From an uncultured Eubacteriales bacterium (lineage in GTDB: Bacteria; Bacillota; Clostridia; Oscillospirales; CAG-272), in assembly GCA_900547725.1 (NCBI GenBank), contig URHR01000075.1:1-8749 (forward strand): DNA of 8,749 bases, written 5' to 3'. The translations under genes and the position numbers were made by a program. Below the pieces are notes generated by a model. The model had not been told where the DNA came from. It saw only the letters and a list, made by a program, of their open reading frames with translations, and did not search any database. Positions 7,113 to 8,749 of this stretch are shown here, piece after piece. Position 1 is the first letter of the stretch. Each line of letters opens with the position of its first letter.

Positions 7113-7275
7113 AATTTCAAGAACTTTAACTAAGGGGATTTTACCCCCATGTTTTTGTGGCGCTGATTTTGGTGTAGCCGTATTCCGTGCTGCGATTTCC
7201 GGCTACTAAGACTGTCGTCTCTCTCCGCTACCGGATAGGAATGGCTCAGGTTAGTTTAGGAAACGACTATTTATC

Positions 7276-7710
7276 TTAATCGTTCAGGCGTTCGATTTCA
7301 ACGGTTACGGTGATGCCGGCACAGCCCCAGAGGATGCCCAGAAAGACCTTGAAAACGGTCAGGGAGACGGTTGCGGGGGAGATCAGGTGTGTGGTGCAGA
7401 CCGTAACGAATGCGAGAATCTGGACGGCGCTGACGGCAAGCGAAACGATGTCGGGAATCCGTTGGGTCGACTCCTCATAGTCGCCCTCCGTCAGAAAATA
7501 CGCGCCCTTGACCGCCAGAAAATCGGCAAGAAAGCAGGGGAGGGAAAATGCGATGCCAAGCAGAATCAGCGCCCACCGCGCCAGTCCGCCGAACATATCC
7601 CGCTCACCTGCCCGCACTTCTCCCACAATCAGAGAAACCGTCAACACAGCAGTCAGCACCACCAATCCGCCCAATAACACCCCAAACAAAACCCGCGTTC
7701 TCTTCTTCAT
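7276..7710 (-). CDS. Unrecognised small membrane protein with four predicted TM segments
   Basis: 144 residues from the chosen start; family not recognised. After a basic N-terminus (MKKRTR), hydrophobic stretches at about 7-29, 41-66, 87-110 and 116-136 suggest four membrane helices. Between the second and third lies a polar loop, GDYEESTQR (76-84), and the protein ends in a short acidic tail (EIERLND). By the positive-inside rule the N-terminus is probably cytoplasmic. No catalytic motif or cysteine pattern is evident. The ATG at 7710 is preferred because TGGTGG lies five bases upstream. The ATGs at 7722 and 7791 have no good ribosome binding site, and 7791 lies within inverted-repeat sequence. 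Structured non-coding regions of more than 220 bp flank it on both sides, so it is probably not co-transcribed with lepA and could be an accessory gene. Confidence 0.65.
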   Translation of the reverse strand: MKKRTRVLFGVLLGGLVVLTAVLTVSLIVGEVRAGERDMFGGLARWALILLGIAFSLPCFLADFLAVKGAYFLTEGDYEESTQRIPDIVSLAVSAVQILAFVTVCTTHLISPATVSLTVFKVFLGILWGCAGITVTVEIERLND

Positions 7711-7715
7711 AAGTA

Positions 7716-7721
7716 CCACCA
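7716..7721 (-). promoter_or_regulatory. Ribosome binding site of the four-TM protein
   Basis: TGGTGG on the minus strand, five bases before the ATG at 7710. It is a weaker match than the sites of neighbouring genes, but it is the only one near a candidate start in this frame. Confidence 0.5.
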
Positions 7722-7750
7722 TTAAAAAATAAATTCCGCTCGAACTCCAA

Positions 7751-7783
7751 AAAGTTTTTGCCGCCCCAAGCGACAAAAACTTT
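7751..7783 (-). repeat. 10-bp hairpin overlapping the lepA terminator arm
   Basis: AAAGTTTTTG (7751-7760) and CAAAAACTTT (7774-7783) are perfect reverse complements around a 13-base GC-rich loop. Bases 7778-7783 are also part of the longer inverted repeat next to it, so the two stems cannot both form completely. Confidence 0.6.
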
Positions 7784-7853
7784 CCCCTCAAGCCCCCCGT
7801 CTTAAGTTCTTTCAGATATTCAGCCCGTTAAACGGGGGCTTGAGGGGAAAGTT
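7774..7853 (-). terminator. Probable intrinsic terminator of lepA: long stem plus T-run
   Basis: The arms at 7778-7800 and 7832-7853 are reverse complements over 22 bp, with one extra C in the left arm, around a 31-base loop. On the minus strand the 3' arm runs straight into five Ts (7779-7775), as expected of an intrinsic terminator for transcripts coming from lepA. On the plus strand no T-run follows. The loop contains a smaller CCCGT-TAA-ACGGG hairpin (7824-7836) that competes with the base of the main stem. The stem is unusually long for a terminator, so it may also be a mobile repeat unit. Confidence 0.6.
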
Positions 7854-7871
7854 CTAGGAGGGTCAGGGAGG

Positions 7872-7920
7872 CTTGGAGGGTAGGGACACCTCTTGAAAGA
7901 GGTGTCCCTGCGCCTCCAAG
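7872..7920 (-). repeat. Two-tier hairpin just downstream of lepA
   Basis: The outer stem is CTTGGAGG (7872-7879) with CCTCCAAG (7913-7920). A small internal loop follows, then the inner stem GGGACACCTCT (7883-7893) with AGAGGTGTCCC (7898-7908), closed by TGAA. It begins 16 bases after the lepA stop codon. There is no T-run after it on either strand, so it is more likely a 3'-end stabiliser or a repeat than the actual stop point. Confidence 0.6.
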
Positions 7921-7936
7921 GTCTTTCTTACCCGCC

Positions 7937-8749
7937 TTAATCCTCATCATCCAACCGAAGGACTGCCATAAAGGCTTCGGGGGAAACCTGAACCGAGCCA
8001 AGCTGGCGCATCTTCTTCTTGCCCTCTTTTTGCTTCTCAAGCAACTTCTTTTTCCGCGTGATGTCGCCGCCGTAGCACTTGGCAAGCACGTCCTTGCGCA
8101 TGGCCTTGACGGTCTCGCGGGCGATGATCTTGCCGCCGATGGCGGCCTGCACCGGGATCTCGAACAGCTGCCGCGGGATGTTCTCCTTGAGCTTTTCGCA
8201 CAGCTTGCGCGCCCGGCCGTAGGCCTTGTCCTTGTGGGCGATGAAGCTCAGCGCGTCGACCTGATCGCCGTTTAAAAGCATATCGACCTTGACCAGATCG
8301 CTCGTGCGGTACTCGCTCAGCTCATAGTCGAGCGAGGCATAGCCCTTCGTGCGCGCCTTGAGCGTGTCGAAGAAGTTGTAGACGATCTCGTTGAGCGGCA
8401 TCTCGTAGTGCAGCTCCACGAGCCGGCTGTCGAGGTACTGCATGTTTTTATATTCGCCGCGCAGGTCCTGGCACAGCGGCATGATGTTGCCGACAAATTC
8501 CTGCGGCGTGATGATCGACACGTTCACGAACGGCTCCTCCGCGACCTCGATGGACGCGGGGTTCGGGTAGTCGTGCGGGTTGTCGACCATGAGCACCGTG
8601 CCGTCGGTCTTCGTGATGCGGTAGATAACGCTCGGCAGCGTCGTGATGAGGTCAAGGTCAAACTCACGTTCGAGCCGCTCCTGAATGATCTCCATGTGCA
8701 GCATGCCCAGAAAGCCGCAGCGGAAGCCGAAGCCCAGTGCCACAGAGGA
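7937..8749 (-). CDS. lepA: Elongation factor 4 (LepA), C-terminal part, cut by the right edge
   Basis: The last 270 residues are present; LepA is normally about 600, so about 330 lie beyond the edge. LepA is a ribosome-associated GTPase that can back-translocate stalled ribosomes and influences initiation and 30S biogenesis. The GTPase domain is outside the window. Visible here are ALGFGFRCGFLGMLHMEI (residues 4-21 of this fragment), the EF-G domain V-like block EEPFVNVSIITPQEFVGNIM (71-90), and the LepA-specific C-terminal domain (about 162-268) with CYGGDITRKKKLLEKQKEGK at 225-244 and the ending EAFMAVLRLDDED. The GTG at 8743 is an internal valine, since the frame continues to the edge as Ser-Ser-Val-Ala. 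Structured DNA and a probable terminator follow, separating it from the next gene. Confidence 0.97.
   Translation of the reverse strand, partial: SSVALGFGFRCGFLGMLHMEIIQERLEREFDLDLITTLPSVIYRITKTDGTVLMVDNPHDYPNPASIEVAEEPFVNVSIITPQEFVGNIMPLCQDLRGEYKNMQYLDSRLVELHYEMPLNEIVYNFFDTLKARTKGYASLDYELSEYRTSDLVKVDMLLNGDQVDALSFIAHKDKAYGRARKLCEKLKENIPRQLFEIPVQAAIGGKIIARETVKAMRKDVLAKCYGGDITRKKKLLEKQKEGKKKMRQLGSVQVSPEAFMAVLRLDDED

Larger units (their letters stand above)
7034..7275 (-). repeat. 242-bp intergenic region with stacked hairpins, repeat-like or structured leader
   Basis: No coding potential that I can support. Read on the plus strand it holds, in order: AGGTC-AA-GACCT (7049-7060), CGGGGC-TCT-GCCCCG (7061-7075), a 13-bp AT-rich hairpin (7083-7112), GGGG-ATTTTA-CCCC (7134-7147), GTAGCCG with CGGCTAC (7174-7180 and 7200-7206), and AGAC-TGTC-GTCT (7209-7220). 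The GGGGCTCTGCCCC block resembles hairpins scattered through intergenic regions of many Clostridia, from general memory rather than a search. The operon promoter is presumably here or further upstream, but I cannot pick out a convincing -35/-10 pair. Confidence 0.5.

Noticed and set aside
7138..7143. TAAAAT on the minus strand as a -10 box for the RseC-like operon
   Set aside because: No acceptable -35 hexamer lies about 17 bases upstream, and the hexamer lies inside a GGGG...CCCC inverted repeat.
7034..7275. A tRNA, a known riboswitch or a CRISPR array in the hairpin-rich gap
   Set aside because: No cloverleaf or CCA end, no regularly spaced direct repeats, and no riboswitch core that I can recognise; only inverted repeats are visible.
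7711..7791. Upstream starts for the four-TM protein (ATG at 7791 or 7722)
   Set aside because: Neither has a Shine-Dalgarno sequence. The region from 7751 is inverted-repeat DNA, and the added residues look non-coding.
7937..8743. lepA starting at a GTG at 8743
   Set aside because: This GTG is an internal valine in the conserved ALGFGFRCGF region; the frame continues upstream to the edge and the GTPase domain would be missing.

Overview
The window is about 8.7 kb of GC-rich bacterial chromosome. Every gene I can support is on the minus strand, so transcription runs from right to left. The protein families (LepA, RecJ, bifunctional Rel, DTD, HemZ), the strong Shine-Dalgarno sequences and the recJ-relA-dtd-hemZ order point to a Bacillota, most likely a class Clostridia anaerobe with high GC. 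The exact lineage cannot be read from the window. The content is largely housekeeping. The less ordinary parts are the two structured intergenic regions on either side of a small unrecognised membrane protein.

Layout in transcription order. (1) 8749-7937: C-terminal 270 residues of lepA (EF4), cut by the right edge. (2) 7936-7711: a 226-bp gap packed with inverted repeats, including a long stem followed by a T-run on the minus strand, the probable lepA terminator. (3) 7710-7276: a 144-residue protein with four predicted membrane segments and no recognised family. (4) 7275-7034: a 242-bp gap with several hairpins just ahead of the next gene, resembling a dispersed intergenic repeat or a structured leader. 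(5) 7033-130: five closely spaced genes, an RseC/MucC-family membrane protein with four cysteines, recJ, relA, dtd and hemZ. Gaps are 23, 26, 9 and 12 bases, so they probably form one operon. (6) 129-1: downstream of hemZ, with a short open frame leaving the left edge and no identifiable gene.

The operon combines DNA repair (RecJ 5'-3' single-strand exonuclease), nutrient-stress signalling ((p)ppGpp synthesis and hydrolysis by Rel), translation quality control (D-aminoacyl-tRNA deacylase) and a radical SAM protein of the HemZ coproporphyrinogen dehydrogenase family, preceded by a putative membrane redox protein. At the relA/dtd and dtd/hemZ junctions the upstream stop codon is fused to the downstream ribosome binding site (TAAGGAG), which suggests translational coupling. 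Compared with the recJ-apt-relA order of Bacillus subtilis, apt is absent.

I see no CRISPR array, transposase, phage gene, tRNA or rRNA. A 1,473-codon antisense frame over hemZ, dtd and relA is a codon-usage shadow, not a gene.
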